A stretch of DNA of 53,122 nt. Origin: Candidatus Heimdallarchaeota archaeon. GTDB lineage: Archaea > Asgardarchaeota > Heimdallarchaeia > Heimdallarchaeales > Kariarchaeaceae. Under the pieces are notes generated by a model. That model worked only from the letters and a program-made list of their open reading frames with translations, ran no database searches and was not told the origin of the DNA. Where the stretch lies: positions 1 through 53,122 of the forward strand of contig WAKA01000180.1 of NCBI GenBank assembly GCA_015523565.1, read 5' to 3'. The position numbers and the translations under genes were made by a program. This document shows, piece by piece, positions 25,656-33,913 of the stretch; within the stretch, counting starts at the first letter, position 1; each line of letters begins with the position of its first letter.

Positions 25656-27827
25656 ATGTCGGAACAAATACCCCTTAAAATTCCAGATGAGTATCAATTT
25701 CTGTTTGATGCGATACCTGAAAAAGACAAGGAAAGTTTCTATATAACTTGGGCTCGAATGGAGAATGGAGGGGATCTTTTCCTTGATTTCACGAAATCCA
25801 TAAAAAGAACTCTTGAAATTTGGAAATCACCACACCCTATGTGGCTTTACATTTATTCCAGACTTATTTTTACACAATCACGGTATGATATTCTAGAGAA
25901 ATTGGCAAAACAATATCCCAATGATTCTTCAATAAAACTACATCTTGCACGAGTCATGATTTACAAAACAGAGTTTGACAAGGCAAAAGAGCTGTGCGAT
26001 GATATTCTCCTAAAAATAGACTTGGAAAGAGAGAGCAACTTGCTGGATACCATCATTCTTTTGGACACATATTTCACAATCGGCATGATTCATATTTATA
26101 AAAGAGAGTTTGAGATGGCTGATGAAATAATTGAGAAATATGAAAGCCTGACGGATCAACATCGCGTCAAAAAATGGATCCCCAAATCAGAATTTGCAAG
26201 CTATCTTATTCCATCATACCTCTTAAAATCTCTCAAGGCTTTATACACTGGTCAATTTGATCTGCTCTCTACCACTGTTCATGAAGTCAACAATTGGTTC
26301 CCTGGTGTCAAAGATCTCTGGTATCGAGGTTTCTATCTGAACTTGTCTGGTATCGCAAACATCATGGCAAATGAAACCAACAGGGGGATTCAAGATTTAA
26401 AAATGGCATTAAGATGCTATAAGAAGTTGCATGACAGAAGAGATTATTCCGTGGTTGGGGCTAATCTTGCAGTCACATTGATATTGCAAGGTAAAAGAGG
26501 AGAAGGGCGAGATGTACTTGAATCTCTTCTTGATCCTTTGGAAGAACTCCAAAATTATAATCTTGCATTAACCCATACCTTGTTAGTTAGTAAGTTGTAC
26601 ATGGATGAAAAGAAGAATTCCAAAGCCAAAGAATTATTGCAGAGAGCCGAAAGTCTCGCAAAGAAAGTGGAAATAACCGAACCTGCCACATTTGCATACT
26701 TTGCAATTTTGCATTCCCGACTTGGAAATCCTGAACGGGCAGAGTATTACAGTCAGAAACTGAAGTCAATGATTGACCCTGACCTTTTAAACTTTAAAGG
26801 GGAGATTGAACTTCCTGAAAATACACATGGAAAAGACCTTTATACTGCTATTTGGTATCTGAATGCATCATCAATCCAGTCCATGCTCCAAGGGAATCTC
26901 AAAGATTCATATCAAATTTTGACTCAAGCCCTTGAAATTGCAGAAAAAGAGAACATGTATGATTCTGTCCTTGAGCTTTCAACAGTTTTCATTGAGGTAC
27001 TCCTGAAAAAATATATGATTGAAAATGATACTTCCTACCTTCATGAAGCCATTGACGTTCTTGCAGATTTAAGGCCTCTTATCCTTCAAATTGAAAATCC
27101 CTACTACAATACCCTCATTTTCTTAACACAGATTTACATTCTAATTGCCTTAAATCAAATTAATGCTGCATTGAACCTTGCTGATGAAGTTCAAGACCTT
27201 TATTTGAAAACGGCAGTCGATATCCGTGGGGATCAATCCTATGAATTGGAATTGGTCACCAAGAGATTGGATGCGTTAACTCGCCCTCGAACTCCAGAAG
27301 AAGATGAAATTGGATACAACGTTTGGTTTTTGGGAAATTCCTATGTAAGTAAACTTGCGGCATTTGAGGCAATTAGACTAATCAATGATCTTCAAATCCA
27401 ACAAAGTGCAATCGGTGAAAAACCAAGAGAAACATCATCTAAACCTTCTTTGGTATTGATAACTCAGTCCACTGGTCAAGGTGTTTTTTCAAGAACCATG
27501 GATGAAAACGACCAAATTGATGAACAACTAATTTCTGCATTCCTAATGGCAATATCGACCTTTTCAAAAGAGGTTTTGGGTGGTGGAAGTCTTAACAAGA
27601 TAGAACAGGTAGGGCATGTACTCTTGATGGAACATATTGGAAAGGGATATACCGCAGTTTTGGTTATTAAGGAAGATTCGTATACTATCCGTAAAAAATT
27701 CAAAAAATTCATCAATGAGTTAAAAATGTTGCGTATTACCGATTATTTTGGTATAGAGTCCTTATTATCCCCTGGAGACCCACAATACGAGTTAATCAAC
27801 AATCTTGTTGAAGAGATATTTTTCTAG
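25656..27827 (+). CDS. TPR protein with C-terminal longin/roadblock-like domain
   Basis: About 723 residues. Residues 80-560 form helix-turn-helix repeats of TPR type (for example KAKELCDDILLKIDLERE, AYFAILHSRLGNPERAEYYSQKL). The C-terminal 120 residues start SLVLITQSTGQGVFSR, continue LISAFLMAISTFSKEVLGGGSLNKIEQ, then a VLLMEHIGKGYTAVLVI strand pair and a final helix. This is the longin/roadblock-like pattern that recurs in Asgard proteins beside small GTPases. Cytoplasmic, no signal peptide. ATG 25656 is chosen over the GTG codons at 25650/25653. The 3' end overlaps convergent tsr3 by 4 nt. I infer a scaffold for GTPase or signalling complexes; function untested. Confidence 0.7.
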   Translation: MSEQIPLKIPDEYQFLFDAIPEKDKESFYITWARMENGGDLFLDFTKSIKRTLEIWKSPHPMWLYIYSRLIFTQSRYDILEKLAKQYPNDSSIKLHLARVMIYKTEFDKAKELCDDILLKIDLERESNLLDTIILLDTYFTIGMIHIYKREFEMADEIIEKYESLTDQHRVKKWIPKSEFASYLIPSYLLKSLKALYTGQFDLLSTTVHEVNNWFPGVKDLWYRGFYLNLSGIANIMANETNRGIQDLKMALRCYKKLHDRRDYSVVGANLAVTLILQGKRGEGRDVLESLLDPLEELQNYNLALTHTLLVSKLYMDEKKNSKAKELLQRAESLAKKVEITEPATFAYFAILHSRLGNPERAEYYSQKLKSMIDPDLLNFKGEIELPENTHGKDLYTAIWYLNASSIQSMLQGNLKDSYQILTQALEIAEKENMYDSVLELSTVFIEVLLKKYMIENDTSYLHEAIDVLADLRPLILQIENPYYNTLIFLTQIYILIALNQINAALNLADEVQDLYLKTAVDIRGDQSYELELVTKRLDALTRPRTPEEDEIGYNVWFLGNSYVSKLAAFEAIRLINDLQIQQSAIGEKPRETSSKPSLVLITQSTGQGVFSRTMDENDQIDEQLISAFLMAISTFSKEVLGGGSLNKIEQVGHVLLMEHIGKGYTAVLVIKEDSYTIRKKFKKFINELKMLRITDYFGIESLLSPGDPQYELINNLVEEIFF

Positions 27828-28351
27828 TTTTCTTCTCCATAAAGCTCATCCATAATATGTTTTTGAATTTCAACGACTTCTGATGACGTTTTCGCCTTCG
27901 AATATTTTTCCAATCGTTCAAAATTCAATTGAATGAATGTGTTGCCATACTTGAAGTGACTTGCATATTTTTTTGCCTTGTCCTTATATCCTAAAATCCA
28001 TAGGGCGGCAATGGTTGCCTCAATGGTGTTCAATTTTGTCGGTTTTCCGAAATTCACGGTATTGGCCGCAACAAGAAATGGTAGGGCTCGAGGTATCCCC
28101 TTCTGAAAAAATGGCTTCAATGACTCTATCTGGTTCCAACTCCCATCAATCAACACCAATCCAAACTCTTCTACAACTTCTCTATCTGCAGGTGAAAGGG
28201 CAATGTTTGATATGGGCGAAAGAACAAGTGCCTTTCCTATTTTATTTGCTTTAATGATCTTTGCAAGTCCAAATCTAATCATGCGACTTCCTGAACATTT
28301 CTTGGGATCGCATTGATCAAAATGAATGATTTTTACATTGGGCTTTGACAT
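27824..28351 (-). CDS. tsr3: 18S/16S rRNA aminocarboxypropyltransferase Tsr3
   Basis: A DUF367/Tsr3 enzyme transferring the 3-amino-3-carboxypropyl group from SAM to a small-subunit rRNA pseudouridine. The family order is intact: DQCDPKKCSGSRMIRFGLA near the start, LSPADREVV, LIDGSWNQIESLKPFF, RALPFLVAANTVNFGKPTKLNTIEATIAALWILG, then KYGNTFIQLNFERLEKYSKA. ATG 28351 (MSKPNVKIIHFDQ) is preferred over GTG 28360; a TTTTTAAAAG box lies about 25-30 nt upstream. The family is archaeal and eukaryotic. It diverges from the bshA-like gene. Confidence 0.95.
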   Translation of the reverse strand: MSKPNVKIIHFDQCDPKKCSGSRMIRFGLAKIIKANKIGKALVLSPISNIALSPADREVVEEFGLVLIDGSWNQIESLKPFFQKGIPRALPFLVAANTVNFGKPTKLNTIEATIAALWILGYKDKAKKYASHFKYGNTFIQLNFERLEKYSKAKTSSEVVEIQKHIMDELYGEEN

Positions 28352-28460
28352 ATGTTCCACTCTTACGTTGGTTTTCTTTTAAAAAATGATTAGTTTTGTT
28401 TTGCCTATCTCTTATAGGTCATCCTAAAATCTTATTTACTTTGCCTTAATTTTTAAAGCA

Positions 28461-29558
28461 TTGAAAATAGGTATTGTTGGCTATCCCACTCTAGGTGGCA
28501 GTGGGATGGTTGCTTTCAACCTTGCATCAGAATTGGCTAATGCAGGTCATATTGTCCATTATATATCCTACAAGCCACCTTTTTTTTATTCCGAAAAATT
28601 AGTTTCTGATAACCTAAAATTCCACCAAGTGCCTATTCAAACATATCCACTCTTCCGCGATATCGGCTCAAATTATGGAATTCAATTAAGTAGCTACCTG
28701 ATTTCTCTACAGAAAAGAGAACCTATGGATCTGATTAACGTTCACTATTCAATTCCACATGCAGTAAGTGCCTATCTTCTAAATCAAGCAACAAATATTC
28801 CTGTCATTAACACTTTTCATGGTTCAGACGTTCATTTATTGGGACAAATGGACAACTTCAATCAGACTCTGAAGGCAGTTCTTCCTTCATTGTATAATAC
28901 GGCTGTATCAAATTTCCTTGCAAAACTTGCCCAAAGAACTTTTGACTTGAAGGAAATTCCCTCTACAATCTACAATTTTGTGGACAATCAAAAATTTTAT
29001 CCGATCCCTTCTGAAAATCGTGAACTCACAATTGTTGCGGCAGGAAACTACAGACCGATTAAACGCTTTCCATTCTTGGTAAAAACCTTCGCAAAAATAT
29101 GCAGAGACTATCCGGATTGGAAGCTTAGAATGATCGGAGATGGTCCTGAAAGATCTCTTTGCTATAAGATTGCTTATGACCTAAAAGTAACGAAACATGT
29201 CGAATTTGTTCCACCAACAAAGAACATTCCTTTAGAGTTGCAAAAAGCTTCAATTTTGGCGGCTCCAAGCCAAATGGAATCTTTTGGGTTGACTATTGCT
29301 GAAGGGATGTCTTCTGGATTACCAATTTGGGCTTCAAGAGTTGGTGGAATTCCTGAAGTCTGTATTCATGGTGAAAATGGTTTGCTTTTCCATCCTAGTG
29401 ATGACCAAGGTGCGGAAATGGCTCTAAGAACACTTATGGATGACCGCTCACTTCGAGAAAGGCTTGGAAAAAAGGCAAGGGAACGAATTTTAAATTATTT
29501 CAATCCACAAAAGATTGTGAATGAGTATTTAAAATTTTACAGGAAAATCGCGAACTAA
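28461..29558 (+). CDS. bshA: GT4 glycosyltransferase, BshA-like (GlcNAc-malate synthase)
   Basis: A family-4 retaining glycosyltransferase of GT-B fold. It resembles BshA, which joins UDP-GlcNAc and L-malate in bacillithiol synthesis. The N-terminus KIGIVGYPTLGGSGMVAFNLA, NVHYSIPHAVSAYLL, the TFHGSDVHLLG motif, YNFVDNQKFYP, then AGNYRPIKRFPFLVKTF and the donor motif SQMESFGLTIAEGMSSGLPIWASRVGGIPEV match the BshA block order. At 365 residues it is slightly shorter than the usual about 375. The start is TTG 28461, directly before the first strand. A different acceptor is possible, but the bshB- and bshC-like neighbours support the call. It ends 4 nt inside the convergent hyuB. Confidence 0.8.
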   Translation: MKIGIVGYPTLGGSGMVAFNLASELANAGHIVHYISYKPPFFYSEKLVSDNLKFHQVPIQTYPLFRDIGSNYGIQLSSYLISLQKREPMDLINVHYSIPHAVSAYLLNQATNIPVINTFHGSDVHLLGQMDNFNQTLKAVLPSLYNTAVSNFLAKLAQRTFDLKEIPSTIYNFVDNQKFYPIPSENRELTIVAAGNYRPIKRFPFLVKTFAKICRDYPDWKLRMIGDGPERSLCYKIAYDLKVTKHVEFVPPTKNIPLELQKASILAAPSQMESFGLTIAEGMSSGLPIWASRVGGIPEVCIHGENGLLFHPSDDQGAEMALRTLMDDRSLRERLGKKARERILNYFNPQKIVNEYLKFYRKIAN

Positions 29559-31132
29559 GGACATTGATTTGCTCCTCCTCCCCCTGGGGTTTTAATGATC
29601 AATGTTTCTCCCTTTTCAGCTTTAAATGTGGTTCTTCCTTTGAGCATTCTCTTCTTTCCCTCTTTCGAAATTAGAATGTTCTCCCCGTTTGCGCCTGGAC
29701 CTGCTCCGAATATGCCCCATGGCCTAAATTTCCTTCTTTCCGTTTGCAATGAAACAGTGGCATCACTCTGAAATTCATATTCTCTGACAATGCCATTTCC
29801 ACCTGAAAAATCCCCAGTTCCCCCCGACATTTCTCTAATTTCGTATCGTTTGACTATCAATGGAAACTGACTTTCCAATGCTTCTATTGGAGTGTTCTCT
29901 GTGTTAGTCATATGGCATTGTATCGCGGATGTTCCACCTTCCCTGCATGTAGCGCCACTCCCGCCCCCTATTGTTTCATAAATAGTCCAATTGCCATCCT
30001 CCTTTGTGCCGCCAATTATGACATTATTCATGGTTCCTTGAGATGCTGCTGGAAGCCAAGGTATTAACTGAACCATTGCACCAAGAATAGTGTCTACAAT
30101 CCGTTGACTTGTTTCAGTATTCGCACTTGATGTAGCTACCCTGAAATCAGGATTAACAACACTTCTTTTTGGAGCCTTAATTTCTATAGGTCTAAAACAT
30201 CCCCAATTTGTAGGTACGTTTCTTCCAATCAATAGCCTGACAACATAATATGCCGCTGCCGTAGTAATGGAAAAGGGTGCATTGACATTCCCTGGTTGTT
30301 GTGAATCTGATCCTTCAAAATCAAAAATAATACGGTTATCTTCCGTAATGGTTACTTTGCACCTTATTTTTACAGGGTTGTCATTGTATCCATTGGAATC
30401 AAGGTAATCCTCAAATAAAGCACTACCCTTGGGAAATGATTCTATTATTTTTTCAGTTCCTTGTTTTGATTCTTTGAAAAGTGCTTCATGATATTTCTCA
30501 ACCTGTTCAAACTCTGTATTTTGGATCAATTCCTCTAGTCTTTTGACGCCAAGCATCAATGCAGAATATTGGGCATTAAGATCTCCCTTTCTTTCACGGG
30601 GTGTTCTCACATTTTCTAAAATCAGGTCCATGACATCCTTATTGACTTCCCCTTTTGAGAAAAGCTTGATTGGTGGGATGATCAAGCCCTCTTGATACAC
30701 TTCTGTAGAATTTGCAGGTAGTGAGCCTGGTACCATCCCCCCAACGTCTGCATGATGTGCCCGTGTTGCAACAATATACCTTAATTCCATGTTTTTGTCA
30801 AAAACAGGTGCTAAAAGTGAAATATCTGGTAGATGTGTTCCTCCAAATTCTGCACGGGGAGAATTGACAATGATTGCATCCCCTGCTTCCCATTTCCCCT
30901 TATACTTTTCTAAAATTGGTTTCGCCACAAACCCCATAGACCCTAAATGCACAGGAATGGCCTCTGCCTGAGCAACCAACCTCGCTTGATTGTCAAAAAT
31001 GGCACAAGAAAAATCTGCCCTTTCTTTGATGTTGGGTGAATATGATGATTTTCTGAGTACCTTGCTCATTTCTTCTGCAATCCCTTCTAATCTATTTTGA
31101 AGGATTGTCAGGCTAATTGGGTCAATTTCCAT
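29555..31132 (-). CDS. hyuB: Hydantoinase B/5-oxoprolinase-family subunit
   Basis: The HyuB family partner of HyuA in ATP-dependent hydantoinase, 5-oxoprolinase and related enzymes. Recognisable: the start DPISLTILQNRLEGIAEEMS, IVNSPRAEFGGTHLPDISLLAPVF, TRAHHADVGGMVPGSLP, EGLIIPPIKLF, NAPFSITTAAAYYVVR, TIGGGSGATCREGGTSAIQCHMTNTENTP and the final GGGG motif. The length of 525 is normal. It follows the thioredoxin reductase-like gene by 42 nt on the same strand and probably shares its transcript. HyuA lies at 5480, so the subunits are encoded 22 kb apart. The substrate is not determined; 5-oxoproline is one option. Confidence 0.9.
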   Translation of the reverse strand: MEIDPISLTILQNRLEGIAEEMSKVLRKSSYSPNIKERADFSCAIFDNQARLVAQAEAIPVHLGSMGFVAKPILEKYKGKWEAGDAIIVNSPRAEFGGTHLPDISLLAPVFDKNMELRYIVATRAHHADVGGMVPGSLPANSTEVYQEGLIIPPIKLFSKGEVNKDVMDLILENVRTPRERKGDLNAQYSALMLGVKRLEELIQNTEFEQVEKYHEALFKESKQGTEKIIESFPKGSALFEDYLDSNGYNDNPVKIRCKVTITEDNRIIFDFEGSDSQQPGNVNAPFSITTAAAYYVVRLLIGRNVPTNWGCFRPIEIKAPKRSVVNPDFRVATSSANTETSQRIVDTILGAMVQLIPWLPAASQGTMNNVIIGGTKEDGNWTIYETIGGGSGATCREGGTSAIQCHMTNTENTPIEALESQFPLIVKRYEIREMSGGTGDFSGGNGIVREYEFQSDATVSLQTERRKFRPWGIFGAGPGANGENILISKEGKKRMLKGRTTFKAEKGETLIIKTPGGGGANQCP

Positions 31133-31174
31133 AAGGTATGTCCTGTTCGATATTTCTAAAACCTTGTCAAAACC

Positions 31175-32107
31175 CTATAATTTGATTAAAATATCCGCAA
31201 GTTTTTCAGCATCATCCAACGCCCTGTCCAATGTCTTTTCACCTGGGATAACATCTCCAATTGCAAAAATTGCAGGATGACTTGTTTGATAGCTGTTTGT
31301 AATAATATGGCCATTCTCATCCATTTCAACCAGACCTTTAACAATGTCTGTATTGGGTTGTGGCTCTCCTTCAATAAAAACAACATCGATTTGCAAATCT
31401 TGCCGTCCTTCAACACTGTCGAATTTAATTCCCTCTACAACATCCGATCCATATATCTCCACATTTTCCACCTTTTTGTAGAATTTTACTGAATCATTGT
31501 TTTTCAATGCCTCAAAATGATCAATTTGCGGGACTTCCTCTCCAATCCATAGAACACTTAATTCTCCAACTACTCCAGAAATGAATCTTGCACTTTTTAA
31601 GGTATATTTGTGATTCCCTATGATTGCCGCCTTTCTCCCCTTGAATAAATTGACATCACAAACCGCACAATCAGAAACACCCTTGTGCAAGTATTCAGTT
31701 TCCCCCTTGAAACCAAAATTTTGTTGTTTTGATCCTGTGGCAACAATCAAAATATTTGCATAGAAATCAACCATCTTTGTTTTGATCAAGAGATTTTCGC
31801 CCTTATCCTCAACGAGAATTGCCTTGCTTGATCTATGTTTTACCCCACTTTGTTTTGCCTCCTCCAATTTAGTCTCTATCCATTTCATGCCTTTTGTATC
31901 TGCGTCTATCTTTTCTGAATCTTCAATATACCCTGCCTTTGCGATTTGGGAATCATATGGACTGCCTAAAACATAAACGTCCTTGCCTGATTCTGCTAGT
32001 TTCTTGGCGAGAGTCAGTCCTGCCACACCCGAACCTAAAACCAAAATGTCTGTCTTTACTGGATCAAAAGTAGGCATTGAAAACATATCATATGTCATCC
32101 TTTTCAT
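31175..32107 (-). CDS. Thioredoxin reductase-like flavoprotein lacking a recognisable NADPH motif
   Basis: A low-molecular-weight thioredoxin reductase fold. The FAD motif ILVLGSGVAGLTLAKKLAESG, the ATGSKQ motif, the redox-active DCAVCDVNLF (CxxC, near residue 145) and the C-terminal FAD motif AIFAIGDVIPG are present, in 310 residues. The inserted domain, where NADPH-dependent enzymes carry GGGDSAxEEA and HRR, reads IIGNHKYTLKSARFI and LSVLWIGEE, so the pyridine-nucleotide site seems lost. Known relatives of this kind include ferredoxin-dependent flavin thioredoxin reductases. It is divergent from the bshC-like gene and upstream of hyuB. I infer it reduces thioredoxin or a disulfide of the local thiol, perhaps with ferredoxin as donor. 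Confidence 0.8.
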   Translation of the reverse strand: MKRMTYDMFSMPTFDPVKTDILVLGSGVAGLTLAKKLAESGKDVYVLGSPYDSQIAKAGYIEDSEKIDADTKGMKWIETKLEEAKQSGVKHRSSKAILVEDKGENLLIKTKMVDFYANILIVATGSKQQNFGFKGETEYLHKGVSDCAVCDVNLFKGRKAAIIGNHKYTLKSARFISGVVGELSVLWIGEEVPQIDHFEALKNNDSVKFYKKVENVEIYGSDVVEGIKFDSVEGRQDLQIDVVFIEGEPQPNTDIVKGLVEMDENGHIITNSYQTSHPAIFAIGDVIPGEKTLDRALDDAEKLADILIKL

Positions 32108-32197
32108 ATAGATTAATGCTTTGTATCAACCCAAACTCATTGATAAATTTTAAAGATTAATGGGGTGATACCATTTAAATTAAAAAGAAATAAAAAA

Positions 32198-32203
32198 AAG
32201 GAG
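32198..32203 (+). promoter_or_regulatory. Shine-Dalgarno site fixing the bshC start
   Basis: AAGGAG three nt before ATG 32207. A TATA-like AAATTTTAAA at 32145-32154 predicts transcription starting near 32175-32180, downstream of the ORF-track start GTG 32165. Both signals support ATG 32207. Confidence 0.5.
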
Positions 32204-32206
32204 ATT

Positions 32207-33835
32207 ATGGAACATGAGCACAAGGGGATTAACCCTAATGTTCTCTATGATAAAGTTGTCCTTGGTATGGAAAAGGATCTTGGATCTAAACTATGGGGAA
32301 AAGTACCTCAATCAATTGAAAATATCCCGGAATTGATTACCAGAAAAACAAATAAAACCTCAAAAGAAACTCTGAACAAACTTGTAGATGTTCTTAGGGA
32401 TTTTCATCAAACAAACAATGTTTATTCTGAAAAGGTAGAGGCAAACCTCTTAAAAATCAAGAATGGATCCGTTTTTGTCGGACATCAACCTGTCTTGCTT
32501 GGTGGTCCTGGGTTTATTGCAAATAAAATAGCTGCATTGTCAGCAATCACTGATGAATTAGCTAAACATAATATCCACTTTGCGCCTATTTTCATGATTG
32601 GTGATTATGATGGGCTTCAAAAAGAGTTGGGAAGAACATATTATCCCAATCCAATTTCTGGAAATGCAACGATATTGGATGCAGAACGAGCAATTGATGT
32701 TCCAGATGATACCGTAATTCATTCAGTAAATGTTCCTGACGAAAAATGGTTCTTAGAAATCCTTGCTCAACTTGAGTCTTCTTTCAACGGTTTTAAAAAA
32801 CAAGTGAAAGTTTCTGATAAAAGAAAAATTCTTGAAGAACGGTTTTCCCACATTGCTTCCTTTCTTAGATTGACCCATTCTTATTCGAAAACATTTCCAG
32901 ATTTTTTTGTCAAGGTTTGGGGTTATCTGACCAACAAATTAAACGATTATGGGATTGTTTTCCTTCCTACATCTCTGCCGACCATCAGGAAACTCTATGG
33001 TTCCGCTTTATTCAAAATGGCTCAAAACCATGAGATATATGTTCATGAATTTAACGAAACCTACAATTGGATCTCAAGTCTAGGTTATCATCCCACTCTT
33101 CCAAAAAGGGATCTTAAATATCTTCCATTCTTCTATGAATGCCCTTGCACACAATTTCGTGTACCATTGGAAATCAATGGAAACAATGGTCATGGTAAGT
33201 GCAAAAATTGTGGACACACTATTGATATTCCAATTGATGAGCTTGATTCATTCATGAACCACATTGAAAAAATCGGTCCACGTGTTGATTCTTCACAAGT
33301 TGCGTTTCAAGATCTTCTCAACATCCAAGTGCGGATTTCGGGTCCTGGTGAAATTGCCTACTATACAATTGTTTCTCCTGCTGTTCGTGCCGCTGGATTT
33401 GAAACCCCTGTGTTTTTTAAGTACAAAAGGGTCTTCTATAACACCCCTTGGAACGAAAAACTTGGTAAACTTCTTGCTCAACGCAAACAACCTTCATTGC
33501 ATACCTCCGAATTGTTCAAACTTGTCCGAAAGAGAATTGATGCCATAAAAAATGATGACTTGGATAACTTTAGAGATGCAGAAATTTCCATGGATCGTTT
33601 CATTAATGCGACATTTCAAAACCTAGGAAAATATAGGACCAAGCTTGATGCCCAAAAATATTTGTCATGGATGTTCGGGCAGTTTGCGCCCCAAAAATTT
33701 GGACAGGAGGTGTCATGGGTTTGGATAGATATGGCATTACAGACTGGATTGAATGATTATATCCCAACATACCGTCGATTATACCACAAATATTCAATTC
33801 CGGGTTTAAAGCAATTCATCAATACAATGACCTGA
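32207..33835 (+). CDS. bshC: BshC-like cysteine ligase of bacillithiol-type thiol synthesis, with zinc-ribbon insert
   Basis: BshC joins L-cysteine to GlcN-malate, the last step of bacillithiol formation. The BshC landmarks are here: VFVGHQPVLLGGPGFIANKIAAL (family V-x-x-G-Q-Q-x-G-L-x-x-G-P-L-x-x-x-x-K), PIFMIGDYDG (family PvFWvA-x-E-D-H-D), FQDLLNIQVRISGPGEIAYY (family l-x-P-x-x-a-x-I-x-G-P-G-E-I-x-Y) and the closing WMFGQFAPQKFG. The length of about 542 is normal. Unusual are GDYDG replacing E-D-H-D, and a segment YECPCTQFRV ... GKCKNCGHTI that looks like a four-cysteine zinc ribbon absent from B. subtilis BshC. It is divergent from the flavoprotein gene. Confidence 0.82.
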   Translation: MEHEHKGINPNVLYDKVVLGMEKDLGSKLWGKVPQSIENIPELITRKTNKTSKETLNKLVDVLRDFHQTNNVYSEKVEANLLKIKNGSVFVGHQPVLLGGPGFIANKIAALSAITDELAKHNIHFAPIFMIGDYDGLQKELGRTYYPNPISGNATILDAERAIDVPDDTVIHSVNVPDEKWFLEILAQLESSFNGFKKQVKVSDKRKILEERFSHIASFLRLTHSYSKTFPDFFVKVWGYLTNKLNDYGIVFLPTSLPTIRKLYGSALFKMAQNHEIYVHEFNETYNWISSLGYHPTLPKRDLKYLPFFYECPCTQFRVPLEINGNNGHGKCKNCGHTIDIPIDELDSFMNHIEKIGPRVDSSQVAFQDLLNIQVRISGPGEIAYYTIVSPAVRAAGFETPVFFKYKRVFYNTPWNEKLGKLLAQRKQPSLHTSELFKLVRKRIDAIKNDDLDNFRDAEISMDRFINATFQNLGKYRTKLDAQKYLSWMFGQFAPQKFGQEVSWVWIDMALQTGLNDYIPTYRRLYHKYSIPGLKQFINTMT

Positions 33836-33870
33836 AAAAATTGAAAATCGATCTGTGAATTATCAATTCG

Positions 33871-33879
33871 TATAAATAG
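33871..33879 (+). promoter_or_regulatory. TATA box of korA
   Basis: TATAAATAG, close to an ideal archaeal TATA box, 35-43 nt before ATG 33914. A GGGGTGAGG stretch (33895-33903) between box and start codon could serve as ribosome-binding site. The strong element suits a highly expressed metabolic gene. Confidence 0.65.
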
Positions 33880-33913
33880 GTAACTTCCATAAAAGGGGTG
33901 AGGCAATCTTAGA

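Noticed and set aside
29555-31132. HyuB as an acetone carboxylase subunit
   Set aside because: No third small carboxylase subunit is nearby, and the motif set fits the general hydantoinase/oxoprolinase family equally well.
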